Shown here: piece after piece, positions 9,190 through 18,712 of the stretch | Layout of the letters: the number at the start of each line of letters is the position of its first letter | How positions within the stretch are numbered: the first letter of the stretch is position 1 | Source: Bacillus_AD sp047238185 | GTDB taxonomy: Bacteria > Bacillota > Bacilli > Bacillales > DSM-1321 | Length of the DNA: 64,000 bases | Direction of reading: 5' to 3' | Assembly (NCBI RefSeq): GCF_047238185.1 | Contig: NZ_JBDFMI010000001.1 | Span: forward strand, 2,480,001-2,544,000 | Made by a program: the position numbers and the translations under genes | Notes under the pieces: model-generated | Told to the model about the DNA's origin: nothing | What the model saw: only the letters and a program-made list of their open reading frames with translations | The model's database searches: none

Positions 9190-10698
9190 TTGAATAATAT
9201 TAAAAAAAATTTATTGCTCTATATCAGCGTCATCATTTTGCCGACCATACTGGCCGCCTTCTTGTTCCAGCACTATTTACAGGTTCGAACAAATGAAAAT
9301 CTTCTGAAGGATAACATGAATTTCGGGAAAATGAACCAGCAGTATATCGAATCATTCATAAAAGAAACGATAAAAACCCTTGATATTTTGGCCATTTTCG
9401 CTAATGATATCAGCAAAACCCCTGATAAAATTGAATACTTCCTTAATAGGACAAAACAGACGGATAAACGCTACGGAGATCTATATTACATCGACAAAGA
9501 GGGAGTGATCGTAAAAGGAACCCAGCCAGCCTATAATAAGGTAAGAGTGAAGGAGTTTTATATTAATTCATGCTCCAGGCTGAAAGAAACGTTTGTCTCT
9601 AACAAAAAATTAGTCGATCCCGTAAATAACAGCAGTTTTTTCTATATTTGCAAGCCAGTCTTGGGAGATAGCGATTCCATAAAAGGTTATTTGCTTGCCC
9701 AGCTAAACCTTGATTATATTAAAAATGTACTGGAAAGATTAACACCGCAAATCGCTGTTAAAATTTCGAATTTTGATAATAAAGAGATTTTAACATTGAA
9801 TGATTCTCTCAAAAAAGGGGACTATCAACAAAAAATTGCCTTTGAATCTGTTCCTTGGGTGCTCCATCTTAATTATGCACCAAAAAAGGTTGGGCTTGAT
9901 TCGAACGCACTGCTCAGGTTCATCGTTCTCTGCCTTTTCATAACCCACATTATGTTTCTGTTGATACAGCACTTACTGTATAAGCGGGATGAGGCAAAAA
10001 GAAAAAAAGACTATGATGACCAAAAACTTGAAATCATCGGCACACTCGCTGCCTCAACGGCTCATGAAATTAAAAATCCTCTTACGGGTATAAAGGGGCT
10101 CGTGCAGCTGCTCAGTGAAAAATATCAAAACTCGATCGACCAAATGTATTTTTCTGTCATACAAAAAGAAATCACACGCATTAATGAGATTGTGAATGAG
10201 TTCTTAGTTCTTGGCAAACCTAGTGTCCACCCTATTAACAAAGTGGACTTAAATGCAATAGTTGAAGAAATGATACCTATGCTGGAAAGGGAAGCTGAAG
10301 TTTACTCTACTAAGCTGAAGATCCATTTGCGCGATCAGCCTGTATTCGTCATGTGCGCGCAAGACCAGATGAAGCAAGTATTGCTCAATATCGTCAAAAA
10401 CAGCTTCGAAGCCTGCAGCCCTAACGACGTGATTGCGATTTCATTGACTATCAAAAAACAGGAAGTCCATATCTTAATTCAAGATAGCGGTAAAGGGATG
10501 GATAAGGAAACAATCGAACATATCTTTGAGCCATTCTATACGACCAAAGAATTCGGCACCGGCCTCGGCCTTTATATATGCCATAGGATTATGGCCATGT
10601 ACAATGGTGAGATGACCGTTGAAAGCCAGGCGGAATACGGAACCATTTTCACATTGAGTCTTCCGCTTTTGCCGGCAACGAAATCTGACGTCCTGTAG
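9190..10698 (+). CDS. Cache-domain sensor histidine kinase, KinD-like
   Basis: A 502-residue kinase with a membrane helix at about 8-28, an extracytoplasmic dCache-like sensor (about 35-235, with YGDLYYIDKEG), a second helix at about 240-262, then HisKA and ATPase domains. The H-box STAHEIKNPLTG places His292; N-box NIVKNSFEA, G1 DSGKGM and G2 GTGLGL are intact. The layout matches B. subtilis KinD, which signals into the Spo0A phosphorelay. The start is TTG 9190 with a weak site (AGAGCGGG), so initiation may be limited. No regulator gene is adjacent. Confidence 0.88.
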   Translation: MNNIKKNLLLYISVIILPTILAAFLFQHYLQVRTNENLLKDNMNFGKMNQQYIESFIKETIKTLDILAIFANDISKTPDKIEYFLNRTKQTDKRYGDLYYIDKEGVIVKGTQPAYNKVRVKEFYINSCSRLKETFVSNKKLVDPVNNSSFFYICKPVLGDSDSIKGYLLAQLNLDYIKNVLERLTPQIAVKISNFDNKEILTLNDSLKKGDYQQKIAFESVPWVLHLNYAPKKVGLDSNALLRFIVLCLFITHIMFLLIQHLLYKRDEAKRKKDYDDQKLEIIGTLAASTAHEIKNPLTGIKGLVQLLSEKYQNSIDQMYFSVIQKEITRINEIVNEFLVLGKPSVHPINKVDLNAIVEEMIPMLEREAEVYSTKLKIHLRDQPVFVMCAQDQMKQVLLNIVKNSFEACSPNDVIAISLTIKKQEVHILIQDSGKGMDKETIEHIFEPFYTTKEFGTGLGLYICHRIMAMYNGEMTVESQAEYGTIFTLSLPLLPATKSDVL

Positions 10699-10739
10699 GA
10701 TTCATTCATATACACATTTGATTGATGGGGGAATTTAAC

Positions 10740-11957
10740 ATGAGCCAATTCGCATCCACTGTAAAACCACAAGATAGAGGTCAGGAAACAACGTTTAAAA
10801 TTCTATTACTAATTGCACTATGCCACCTATTGAATGACACCTTTCAAGCAGTGGTTCCGGCAATGTTTCCAGTCCTGAAGCAGGAAATGCTGCTTACTTA
10901 TTCACAATTAGGGATGATTGCCTTTGCCCTTAATATTGTCGCTTCACTTATGCAGCCTGTTGTTGGCTGGTATACGGACAAGAGACCGATGCCTTTTGCC
11001 CTTCCTCTCGGCCTTTTCAGTACAATGCTTGGCATGGTGCTGTTAGGCACTGTCCACACGTATAGCCTGTTAATCTTCGCCGTCATACTGGTAGGAATCG
11101 GTTCAGCAGTCTTCCATCCGGAGGGCTCACGTGTCGTCCATATGGCCGCAGGACGGAAGAAAGGTCTGGCACAATCCATTTATCAGGTCGGAGGTAATGC
11201 AGGCCAATCCCTTGCCCCGCTCATTTCAGCAGGCATTATCTTGCCTCTCGGGCAAATCGGTTCCCTTTACTTTGCACCAGTGGCCTTGATTGCTTGTATT
11301 TTGCTGATATTCATCGCAAACTGGTACGGCCGCCAATTAGACTATTTTCCCGTCCCTAAAAAAACAGGCGGAAAACAAACATCTATCCCTAAAAGAGTCT
11401 GGAAGGCCCTATTTTTAATCTTGCTATTAATATTCGCAAGATCATGGTATATTTCCGCCATGACGAATTTCTTTGCGTTTTACGCTATAGAACATTATGG
11501 ATTTACCACAGCCACTGCTCAAATCTATGTGTTTACCTTTCTTGCGGCGGGAGCGCTTGGAACCTTCTTCGGAGGTCCATTGTCGGATCGGTTCGGCAAA
11601 AAAACCATCCTGCTTCTATCTATGTTAATTGCTGTCCCTTTCACCATTGCATTGCCTTATGTTCATCCATTTTTGGCATTTATTCTATTATTCTTTGTGG
11701 GATTCATTTTAATGTCCAGCTTTTCGGTGGCAGTCGTATATGCACAGGATTTAGTTCCTGGAAAAGTAGGTACAATGTCGGGGCTGACAGTGGGGCTGGC
11801 TTTTGGCATGGGCGCCATCGGATCTGTCGCGATCGGCAATATGGCCGATGCTATTGGCCTTATCCCCACTATAAAAATAATGGGCTTTCTCCCATTGCTG
11901 GGCCTTTTCAGTTTCTTCCTTCCTTCTGATCGTTCCTTGAACGAACAACGGATTTGA
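10740..11957 (+). CDS. MFS transporter, fosmidomycin-resistance (Fsr) type
   Basis: A 405-residue permease with 12 predicted membrane segments. HLLNDTFQAVVPAMFPVLK in TM1, VGWYTDKRP after TM2 and GGPLSDRFGKK between TM8 and TM9 are typical of the Fsr family of drug and small-molecule exporters. ATG 10740 follows GGGGG at about 9 bases. The natural substrate cannot be told. It lies 41 bases after the kinase gene on the same strand, so read-through is possible. Confidence 0.82.
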   Translation: MSQFASTVKPQDRGQETTFKILLLIALCHLLNDTFQAVVPAMFPVLKQEMLLTYSQLGMIAFALNIVASLMQPVVGWYTDKRPMPFALPLGLFSTMLGMVLLGTVHTYSLLIFAVILVGIGSAVFHPEGSRVVHMAAGRKKGLAQSIYQVGGNAGQSLAPLISAGIILPLGQIGSLYFAPVALIACILLIFIANWYGRQLDYFPVPKKTGGKQTSIPKRVWKALFLILLLIFARSWYISAMTNFFAFYAIEHYGFTTATAQIYVFTFLAAGALGTFFGGPLSDRFGKKTILLLSMLIAVPFTIALPYVHPFLAFILLFFVGFILMSSFSVAVVYAQDLVPGKVGTMSGLTVGLAFGMGAIGSVAIGNMADAIGLIPTIKIMGFLPLLGLFSFFLPSDRSLNEQRI

Positions 11958-11974
11958 TAAACGATAATTAATCT

Positions 11975-12003
11975 GCCATCCTTCCTGCAAGGATGGCCTT
12001 TTT
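11975..12003 (+). terminator. Intrinsic terminator after the MFS gene
   Basis: GCCATCCTT loop AAGGATGGC followed by a T run. Confidence 0.85.
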
Positions 12004-12132
12004 GCTATTTCGAGAGGTTTCCGGCGGGCTCGTTAAGGTATAATTTTAAAAAAACATAATAATATGAATTATGAAGGGTTTTTATTGAATTGTGTACAAG
12101 TTAGCCATCTGGCTGCGGAAATGGAGAGAACT

Positions 12133-12858
12133 ATGGCAAATGTTTGGGTAGGTAGCATGCTATCCGCTATGTCTACTGGATTAGGGGCATTTATTATTTT
12201 GTTTGTTACGTCATCGTTTACACACCGGTTCAGAGATATTTTACTGGCTTTTACAGCCGGTATTATGATGGCTGCATGCATGCTCGGCTTAATCCCTGAA
12301 ACGATGGAACAAGGCGGATTCATTCCACTGGTGATAGGGATGTATTTCGGGGTCATGACATTGACCTTTATGGAAAAAAACATCCCCCACATCGATGTCA
12401 ATCATTCCATTAACAACCTCGAATTTGACCAAAAAGCCATGCTTATCATCATGGCCATTACATTGCATAATATTCCTGAAGGTTTATCTGTCGGGGTCAG
12501 CTATGCTTCTTCTGACTTGGATACAGGAAACATGATAGCTTTGGCGATTGGATTGCAGAATGCTCCAGAAGGGTTTCTAGTGGCTTTGTTTCTTATTAAC
12601 CAGAGGATTTCACGATGGAAAGCCTTCATCATTGCCACTCTTACAGGTATGATCGAAATCATTACCTCCTTGATGGGTTATTATCTTACTTCCTATATTC
12701 AGAATCTTGTTCCAATCGGCCTTGCATTCGCTGCGGGAGCCATGCTTTTTATTATCTATAAGGAGCTGATACCTGAAAGCCATGGAGATGGAAATGAGAG
12801 AGCTGCAACATTTGCCTTCATTGCAGGGTTATTAGTTATGATTATGTTTCTTTCATAG
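12133..12858 (+). CDS. ZIP-family divalent metal transporter
   Basis: A 241-residue membrane protein with about eight segments. HNIPEG in TM4 and QNAPEG in TM5 form the binuclear metal site of ZIP proteins; EL(I)PESHG in a later helix also fits. The family takes up Zn, Fe, Mn or other divalent ions. ATG 12133 follows GGAGAG with a short 4-base spacer; the longer frame from ATG 12064 has no ribosome binding site. It converges on spo0E. Metal specificity and any metal regulator site are not visible. Confidence 0.85.
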   Translation: MANVWVGSMLSAMSTGLGAFIILFVTSSFTHRFRDILLAFTAGIMMAACMLGLIPETMEQGGFIPLVIGMYFGVMTLTFMEKNIPHIDVNHSINNLEFDQKAMLIIMAITLHNIPEGLSVGVSYASSDLDTGNMIALAIGLQNAPEGFLVALFLINQRISRWKAFIIATLTGMIEIITSLMGYYLTSYIQNLVPIGLAFAAGAMLFIIYKELIPESHGDGNERAATFAFIAGLLVMIMFLS

Positions 12859-12880
12859 ACTCCGATACAATTCTATCGTC

Positions 12881-13108
12881 CTATGAAATGGCTAATTGAT
12901 AATTAACTCGACCGAAAAGCAGCACTCCGGGCAGCTTTTCTTTCTCAGCCTTTGAATATACTTGGTATTCATAGATAATTCGGTCCAATGCTTCACTTTT
13001 TTGGATAGTGGTATCATGATTCAAGCCAAATTCAGCAGCATGATGCAGCAAGTCCATTCTCATCTCATGAATATCATCAGAAATATCCATTAAGGTACGC
13101 TTATTCAT
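12881..13108 (-). CDS. spo0E: Spo0E-family aspartyl phosphatase of Spo0A
   Basis: A 75-residue helical hairpin protein. The first helix (IHEMRMDLLHHAAEFGL) and the signature QKSEALDRIIYEYQ, a variant of the family SQELD motif, mark it as a Spo0E-like phosphatase that dephosphorylates Spo0A~P and so delays sporulation. The position among sporulation kinases resembles the B. subtilis spo0E neighbourhood. ATG 13108 follows GGGAG at about 12 bases; a TTG at 13117 is too close. It could be one of the Spo0E paralogues (YnzD, YisI types) rather than the orthologue. Confidence 0.82.
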   Translation of the reverse strand: MNKRTLMDISDDIHEMRMDLLHHAAEFGLNHDTTIQKSEALDRIIYEYQVYSKAEKEKLPGVLLFGRVNYQLAIS

Positions 13109-13341
13109 TTCTCTCAAATCTCCCTTTTGTATTGCATGATTAACTAGATTAAATTATTACAAACTTTCCCAACATTGTAAATAGAATCGCAAATAAAGAC
13201 AAAATCCGTGCATATCCCCTTCAATATTCAAGCCATTCGACATTCTTCCCTCTCAATATAATGAAATGAATGTTTTATCTTCTCAATAGGTAGGTATACA
13301 TATGATATATACAATAGAAATCAGATAGAGGGGGTATCTTG

Positions 13342-13773
13342 ATGGAGAAACGTTTTTTTGACAGATTTATTTTTAAAGCATTAAAGCCAAAAGCAGAAAT
13401 GTATATGAATGACCATGCGAAAGCTTCCTCATTGCTAGATAAAGCTTCCAGCAAAAAGAATAGGAACAAATCCTCACTGAAAGGCGTCTGGAATTCTTTT
13501 TTGACAATGATCGAAATGCTGAAGGCTTGGATAACAGGTGATTATCGAAAAATCCCTTATCGTACCTTAGTGCTTTTATTTGTCGGTGTCATTTATTTTG
13601 TCAGTCCGGTCGATATCATACCTGACTTTATCATCGGATTAGGTCTATTGGACGATGTGGCGGTATTGGGGTTTATCGCAAAAGGCATCCAAAAAGACAT
13701 AGATGTGTTTTCAGCATGGAAGAAGGAAAAGGATACTGTTTATACGATTGATTATAGCCAAATACAACAATAA
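13342..13773 (+). CDS. ykvA: YkvA-like DUF1232 membrane protein
   Basis: A 143-residue protein whose central part holds the DUF1232 signature: a hydrophobic helix (LVLLFVGVIYFVSP) followed by VDIIPDFIIGLGLLDDVAVL. B. subtilis YkvA has the same design. Function is unknown. ATG 13342 follows AGAGGGGG; a TTG at 13339 is the less likely start. Monocistronic. Confidence 0.8.
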   Translation: MEKRFFDRFIFKALKPKAEMYMNDHAKASSLLDKASSKKNRNKSSLKGVWNSFLTMIEMLKAWITGDYRKIPYRTLVLLFVGVIYFVSPVDIIPDFIIGLGLLDDVAVLGFIAKGIQKDIDVFSAWKKEKDTVYTIDYSQIQQ

Positions 13774-13885
13774 TGACTGCCTATCGTAAATAGGTTAAAA
13801 AGAACCATCCATACAATGAATATGCCCGTATCCTTTTTCCAACGTGCATATTTCAGGCATCTTTGCACACCTACTGTATTTCAAC

Positions 13886-13927
13886 AAAAAAGTCGAATTC
13901 CTGTACGATAAGGAATCGACTTTTTTT
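13886..13927. terminator. Bidirectional intrinsic terminator
   Basis: AAAAAAGTCGA(A)TTCC loop GGAATCGACTTTTTTT between ykvA (+) and the kinE-like gene (-). Confidence 0.75.
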
Positions 13928-14066
13928 GTTTGGCTTATATGATTTTTTTCTCATGTGCATTTTCAACATGTATGTAACATTATAAACAAGCTTGATGCTA
14001 TAAAGAATCATGTACTATTGCTTGTCTTTAATCTTACAGAATAAGGAGCTTCCTTCTAGACATCCA

Positions 14067-16247
14067 TTAGCGTAAAGGTTCACAGACTTTATTGCGATAA
14101 GGCAGGAATACTTCGACCATCGTTCCTTTTCCGACTTTACTTTTTACATCGACCCAGCCACTATGCTCTTCGATTATTTTATAGCTGACCATGAGTCCCA
14201 TTCCTGTTCCGCGTTCTTTTGTTGTATAAAAAGGTTCGCCCAACTTTTTTAATTTTTCTTCCGGTATACCGCTTCCTTCGTCCCTAATGACGATCCTGAT
14301 ATATTCTTCACTATAGCTTCGTGTCTGAATGGTTATCATGCCTCCATCAGGCATCGACTCAATCGAATTCTTAATAATATTGATAAATACCTGCTTCAAT
14401 TGGTTTTGTTCGCATATTAATGAAAAATGGTCCCGGTCGAAGAGAAGGGAAAATGAAATATTATTCATAATCGCTTCTGCACTCATCAAATTCACCGTAT
14501 CCTGCAGAATTATGCGTATATCTTTTTCTTCAAACTGTACAGCTTGCGGCCGTGCAAGCACAAGGAATTCCGTAATGATTGTATCGATTCTTTTCAATTC
14601 GGACGAAATAATATTGAAATAGCTGGAGAAATCTTCTTCCATATGATGTTGCAGCAATTGGATAAATCCCTTCAGGGAGGTCATAGGATTTCTGATTTCA
14701 TGTGCGATTCCCGCTGCCAGCTCCCCAACTACATGCAAAGTATCCGATTTTCTAAGCTGTTCCTGAAGTTCGAGGCGTTCAGTCACGTCTTTAATGATTG
14801 TCAGGTTCATACCAGACACCAGTTTTCTCTTTGTGCTGAATTCCAAATGCTTCGTTTTTCCATCCTTCGAATTGAATGAAATGACTTCCTCAACATTCTG
14901 CTGGGTTTCCAGCTTCTTAAGCATCTTTTCGATGTCCTGCTTAATGTCGGGCACCCTATTCAATATCCGGTCAATGGACAAGCGGACAATGCTCTTCTTT
15001 TCAATGCCAAGAATGGCGGAGCTTGCTTCATTCATATCTATGATTTGACGGTTTTTCCATAGAATTAGCCCATCCTGCATTCCATTGAATATTTTGCGGA
15101 ACCGGCTTTCGCTCTTCCGGAGCTGCACTTCAATTTTATGCCTTTCACTTACGTTCCTGCATATCATCACATTCGATGTCCCATCCTCCAAAGACTTAAC
15201 AGTAAATTCCAACAATTTACGCTGCCCGTTTCCCATTATAAAAAACAATTCTTCCCTGACTGCACCATTTTGATTGAATGTTTGGAGCATATGCTGATAT
15301 TTCTTATCCTTCTTCCGGATAAAGCTATATACATTCAATCCAACCAATTCTTCTCTTTCCAGCTCAAAAATGCGGCATCCTCCGTCATTCACCTCCTGGA
15401 TAATGCCTTCCGGATCCGTCAGCAAAATGGCATCGATCGCCTGGTCGAATATATAGGTAAAGATTTCTTTGCTCCTGTTCAATTGCTTTTCAATCAATTT
15501 CTTTTCTGTAATATCTTTCAAGACACTTATATATTGTTGGTCATAATTGTTCAAATAGAGTGTATATTCAAAAAAGTAAGTGCGTTCTTCCACCTGAAGT
15601 TCTACTACACCGTGTACCTTCCCGTCCACAATCATCTTTTTAAGGGTACGGCTCCAATTCTTTCTTCCGTTTTCAGGCAAAAAAGAATAGAAGGATTTAT
15701 TCATCACTTGGCATTTATTCACACCGACAGCTTTTAAAAAACTTCCGTTGACATCGACAATTTTTCCTTCATTAGTAAAGATGACCACTCCATCTGTTAC
15801 TTGTGTCAATACCTCTTTGAACATATTGGATGTAATGATATAATCTTCTTCATTTTTTTTATATAAAGAAAGATCCCTTAAAGTGAACAGATACATGCCA
15901 TTTGCATAAACTGTATTAAAGGCTAAGTGATTCCGTTTCCCGGTTAGGTCCACCCACACCCACTCATCAGAAAGCGCGGGTTGCCGACGGATGTAATCCA
16001 GATCATACTGTAGGCTACCTCCTGTAATGGAAGCAAGAACATCTTCCAAAGGGCTGTGCAGGCAATCTCGTTCTTCCATATTCAACAGCGACAATGCTGC
16101 TTGGTTTATCTGTATGATTCGACATTGTTCATTTATAATCAGCATAGCATCCAGGGACAAATGAAAAAAATGAGCAGAATGTACAAATGGCTCTTCAACT
16201 TGTATCGTTTCAGTATTGGCCATATTACTGTGATGATTTTGTCTCAC
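14067..16247 (-). CDS. kinE: Multi-PAS cytoplasmic sensor histidine kinase, KinE-like
   Basis: A 726-residue kinase without membrane segments. Four consecutive PAS/PAC units cover about residues 20-490, then the HisKA H-box GIAHEIRNPMTS (His near 516) and an ATPase domain with NIIKNSIESM, DEGSGIPEE and GTGMGL. Length and design match B. subtilis KinE, which feeds phosphate into the Spo0A phosphorelay, and a ykrP-like gene lies nearby as in B. subtilis. The start chosen is GTG 16247, 6-7 bases after AAGGTGG; a TTG at 16268 would overlap that site. Confidence 0.85.
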   Translation of the reverse strand: MRQNHHSNMANTETIQVEEPFVHSAHFFHLSLDAMLIINEQCRIIQINQAALSLLNMEERDCLHSPLEDVLASITGGSLQYDLDYIRRQPALSDEWVWVDLTGKRNHLAFNTVYANGMYLFTLRDLSLYKKNEEDYIITSNMFKEVLTQVTDGVVIFTNEGKIVDVNGSFLKAVGVNKCQVMNKSFYSFLPENGRKNWSRTLKKMIVDGKVHGVVELQVEERTYFFEYTLYLNNYDQQYISVLKDITEKKLIEKQLNRSKEIFTYIFDQAIDAILLTDPEGIIQEVNDGGCRIFELEREELVGLNVYSFIRKKDKKYQHMLQTFNQNGAVREELFFIMGNGQRKLLEFTVKSLEDGTSNVMICRNVSERHKIEVQLRKSESRFRKIFNGMQDGLILWKNRQIIDMNEASSAILGIEKKSIVRLSIDRILNRVPDIKQDIEKMLKKLETQQNVEEVISFNSKDGKTKHLEFSTKRKLVSGMNLTIIKDVTERLELQEQLRKSDTLHVVGELAAGIAHEIRNPMTSLKGFIQLLQHHMEEDFSSYFNIISSELKRIDTIITEFLVLARPQAVQFEEKDIRIILQDTVNLMSAEAIMNNISFSLLFDRDHFSLICEQNQLKQVFINIIKNSIESMPDGGMITIQTRSYSEEYIRIVIRDEGSGIPEEKLKKLGEPFYTTKERGTGMGLMVSYKIIEEHSGWVDVKSKVGKGTMVEVFLPYRNKVCEPLR

Positions 16248-16393
16248 TAGCTTCCCACCTTTGCTCAATTCAATTTCTGCATGACAATAATTTCTGCATT
16301 AAGGTATACATATTCGACGCATATACTGAAATTCCTATCCAATGAACTGTTTTTTATTGATGGTAAATCACGACCCCAGTCCGTTCCAATTAG

Positions 16394-16420
16394 AAAAAGC
16401 CGGTTCAATTAACCGGCTTT
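16394..16420 (-). terminator. Intrinsic terminator after porAB
   Basis: On the minus strand AAAGCCGGTT loop AACCGGCTTTTTC. Confidence 0.8.
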
Positions 16421-16426
16421 GACTTG

Positions 16427-18712
16427 TTATAACAAAGGGGTCTCATACTTAACAAGCAGTTTTTCCCACCTTCTGTCTATTTCTGTTTGGAAGCTTTCCA
16501 ACAACTCTTTGTTTTCTTCCTTTAATAAATGCTTGGATTTGCCCATATAGGAAAGCCATTCCTCGACAGGAATCCGCTTCTTTCTGGTTTCAGGATTATA
16601 CGTAATAACCGTTTCCCCTTGTTCCACTTCGTAGAGCGGGAAAAAACATGAGTTCACAGCCGCTTCCATGATTGAATTGCCATAGCGGTCTTCAGATCTC
16701 CAATTCAGCGGACAAGTAATCAAGAGCTTTCCGTAGACAGTGCCGACATTTTGGGCATACCATTGGGCTTTCGCTGCTTTTTTGATTAAATCCTGCGGAA
16801 ATGCTTCACTTCCGGTAAACACATAAGGAATATTGGCAGCAGCCATAATCTGTGCTGTATCTTTATGGTGGAAGGATTTTCCAAATTGTGTTTTCCCGAG
16901 GTTTGTTGTACTTGTCATATGCCCCATCGGTGTCGAATAGGACATTTGCGACCCTGTATTCATATATCCTTCATTATCATATTCAAGCATAATAAGCTTG
17001 TGGCCCCTCAGCGCAGTGCCAATAGCTGATCCCATGCCGATATCCATTCCTCCGTCACCTGTTACCATAATGAACGTGACATCATCGGAGACATCAATCT
17101 CTCTTCGCCTTTTCTTTTCGAGGAATGCTTCAAGAGTGCCCGAAAGTGTTGCAGGACCGTTCTGGAACAGATTATGGATCATGGTCTGTTTATGGGATGA
17201 ATATGGATAAGCAGTTGTCACAACATAGGCGCAGCCTGTTTGGAATAGAACGACTATATCCCCTTCAATCCCTTTGAAGAAAAGTTCTAATCCGGTAAAA
17301 ATACCGCAGCCAGGGCATGCACCATGCCCTGGAGCCATCCGTTTTGGTTTAGCTGTCAACGCTCTTAAAGGAGGAATGCGGACTTTCAGTTTCCCGTCAT
17401 CCTGCTGCTCCACCTTAATAAGTCCTGTCTTAAACGCATCTCCATCCAATGGTTCTCCTACAGGCTGAAGGATATCTGCGTCACCGCCCGGCGTCTGCCC
17501 GTAATAATCAAAAGGAATATCCACTACACCCGCTTCCATAGCCTTTATGGCCATTTCAAATAGAGCGTGGGCATCATCTGTATAAAAATCCTTGCCTCCA
17601 AGCCCGAATACCCTGCTCATGACCTTCGTATGATTATCGGTATCTTCTTGAAGCGCAGACTTGATTTCATGGGTCAAATTAGGCCCATGGGCACCGTAGG
17701 AATCCGCTCTCTCCCCTACCAGCAATACCTTTACATCCTTCAGCGCTTGGCGAATCGCTTCTGCAGGAAATGGCCTTATAATCGCAGGGCTGACCACACC
17801 TGCCTTGATGCCTTGCTTCCTTAATGCATCCACTGCATCCTTCGCTGTTTCAGCTGCCGAATTGACAAGGAACAATGCAACATCGGCATCTTCCATTTGA
17901 TAAGTGTTCAACTCGCTGTACGTCCTGCCTGATATAGCTTTGAATTCTTCCGCTGCCTGTTTGAAAATTTCCCCTGCCTCATACATTGCGTTCGATTGCT
18001 GATAATGGTTGTTCAACAAATCATCGCCGTCCATATGGGCACCGATAGTCACAGGTTTTTTGGGGTCTCCAACAAAAGTAAAATTGCCTTTTGGTTCCCC
18101 GATGTACTCTTGAACAATCTCCCTATCTTTAAAAGTGCTGACTCTTCTTTTTTGATGAGAAGTAAAAAAACCATCATAGGCAACAATGACCGGCAATCTG
18201 ACGTCAGCATGCTCAGCGATTTTCAGTGCCATTATGTTCATATCATATACGCTCTGAGGCGAATTTGCGCATAAAATGATCCAACCAGTATTCAAAGCAA
18301 AATAAAGATCAGAATGATCCCCTCTAATATCAAGAGGCCCGCTGACTGACCGTGTCACTAGATTCATCACCATCGGGAAGCGGGTTCCTGACTGTACCGG
18401 CAATTGCTCCAGCATATACATGAGCCCATTCGCCGAGGTAGCATTGAATACACGTGCGCCAGTGACAGCAGCACCGTAGCATATCCCCGCCGAACCATGT
18501 TCCCCATCAGCTGCAATCAGTTTGATATCATGTTTCCCTTGAGCTTTCATCAAGTCCAGCAACTGTGCTATCTCAGTGGACGGGGTAATCGGAAAATACC
18601 CCATCAGATGGTAATTGATCTGGGAGGCCGCTAAAGCCGCCATCTCGTTTCCTGATTTAAAACCCGTTTCCTGCGGCTGAATATCCGCGCGTCCTATTTC
18701 TTGTTTAGACAT
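16427..18712 (-). CDS. 2-oxoacid (probably pyruvate):ferredoxin oxidoreductase, fused alpha-beta subunits
   Basis: A 761-residue fusion. Residues about 15-410 are the alpha subunit (GYFPITPSTE, SGPLDIRGDHSDLY, DGFFTSH as in pyruvate-type enzymes). Residues about 450-740 are the TPP-binding beta subunit (ACPGCGIFTG cluster ligands and GDGGMDIGMG for TPP-Mg). With the gamma-delta protein it should oxidise a 2-oxoacid with CoA to acyl-CoA, CO2 and reduced ferredoxin. The start overlaps the upstream gene by 8 bases, with a GGGGG site inside that gene. The pyruvate preference rests on motif likeness only. Confidence 0.88.
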   Translation of the reverse strand: MSKQEIGRADIQPQETGFKSGNEMAALAASQINYHLMGYFPITPSTEIAQLLDLMKAQGKHDIKLIAADGEHGSAGICYGAAVTGARVFNATSANGLMYMLEQLPVQSGTRFPMVMNLVTRSVSGPLDIRGDHSDLYFALNTGWIILCANSPQSVYDMNIMALKIAEHADVRLPVIVAYDGFFTSHQKRRVSTFKDREIVQEYIGEPKGNFTFVGDPKKPVTIGAHMDGDDLLNNHYQQSNAMYEAGEIFKQAAEEFKAISGRTYSELNTYQMEDADVALFLVNSAAETAKDAVDALRKQGIKAGVVSPAIIRPFPAEAIRQALKDVKVLLVGERADSYGAHGPNLTHEIKSALQEDTDNHTKVMSRVFGLGGKDFYTDDAHALFEMAIKAMEAGVVDIPFDYYGQTPGGDADILQPVGEPLDGDAFKTGLIKVEQQDDGKLKVRIPPLRALTAKPKRMAPGHGACPGCGIFTGLELFFKGIEGDIVVLFQTGCAYVVTTAYPYSSHKQTMIHNLFQNGPATLSGTLEAFLEKKRRREIDVSDDVTFIMVTGDGGMDIGMGSAIGTALRGHKLIMLEYDNEGYMNTGSQMSYSTPMGHMTSTTNLGKTQFGKSFHHKDTAQIMAAANIPYVFTGSEAFPQDLIKKAAKAQWYAQNVGTVYGKLLITCPLNWRSEDRYGNSIMEAAVNSCFFPLYEVEQGETVITYNPETRKKRIPVEEWLSYMGKSKHLLKEENKELLESFQTEIDRRWEKLLVKYETPLL

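Noticed and set aside
14329..15737. Plus-strand open frames opposite the kinE-like gene
   Set aside because: Mirror frames of the kinase coding strand without ribosome binding sites.
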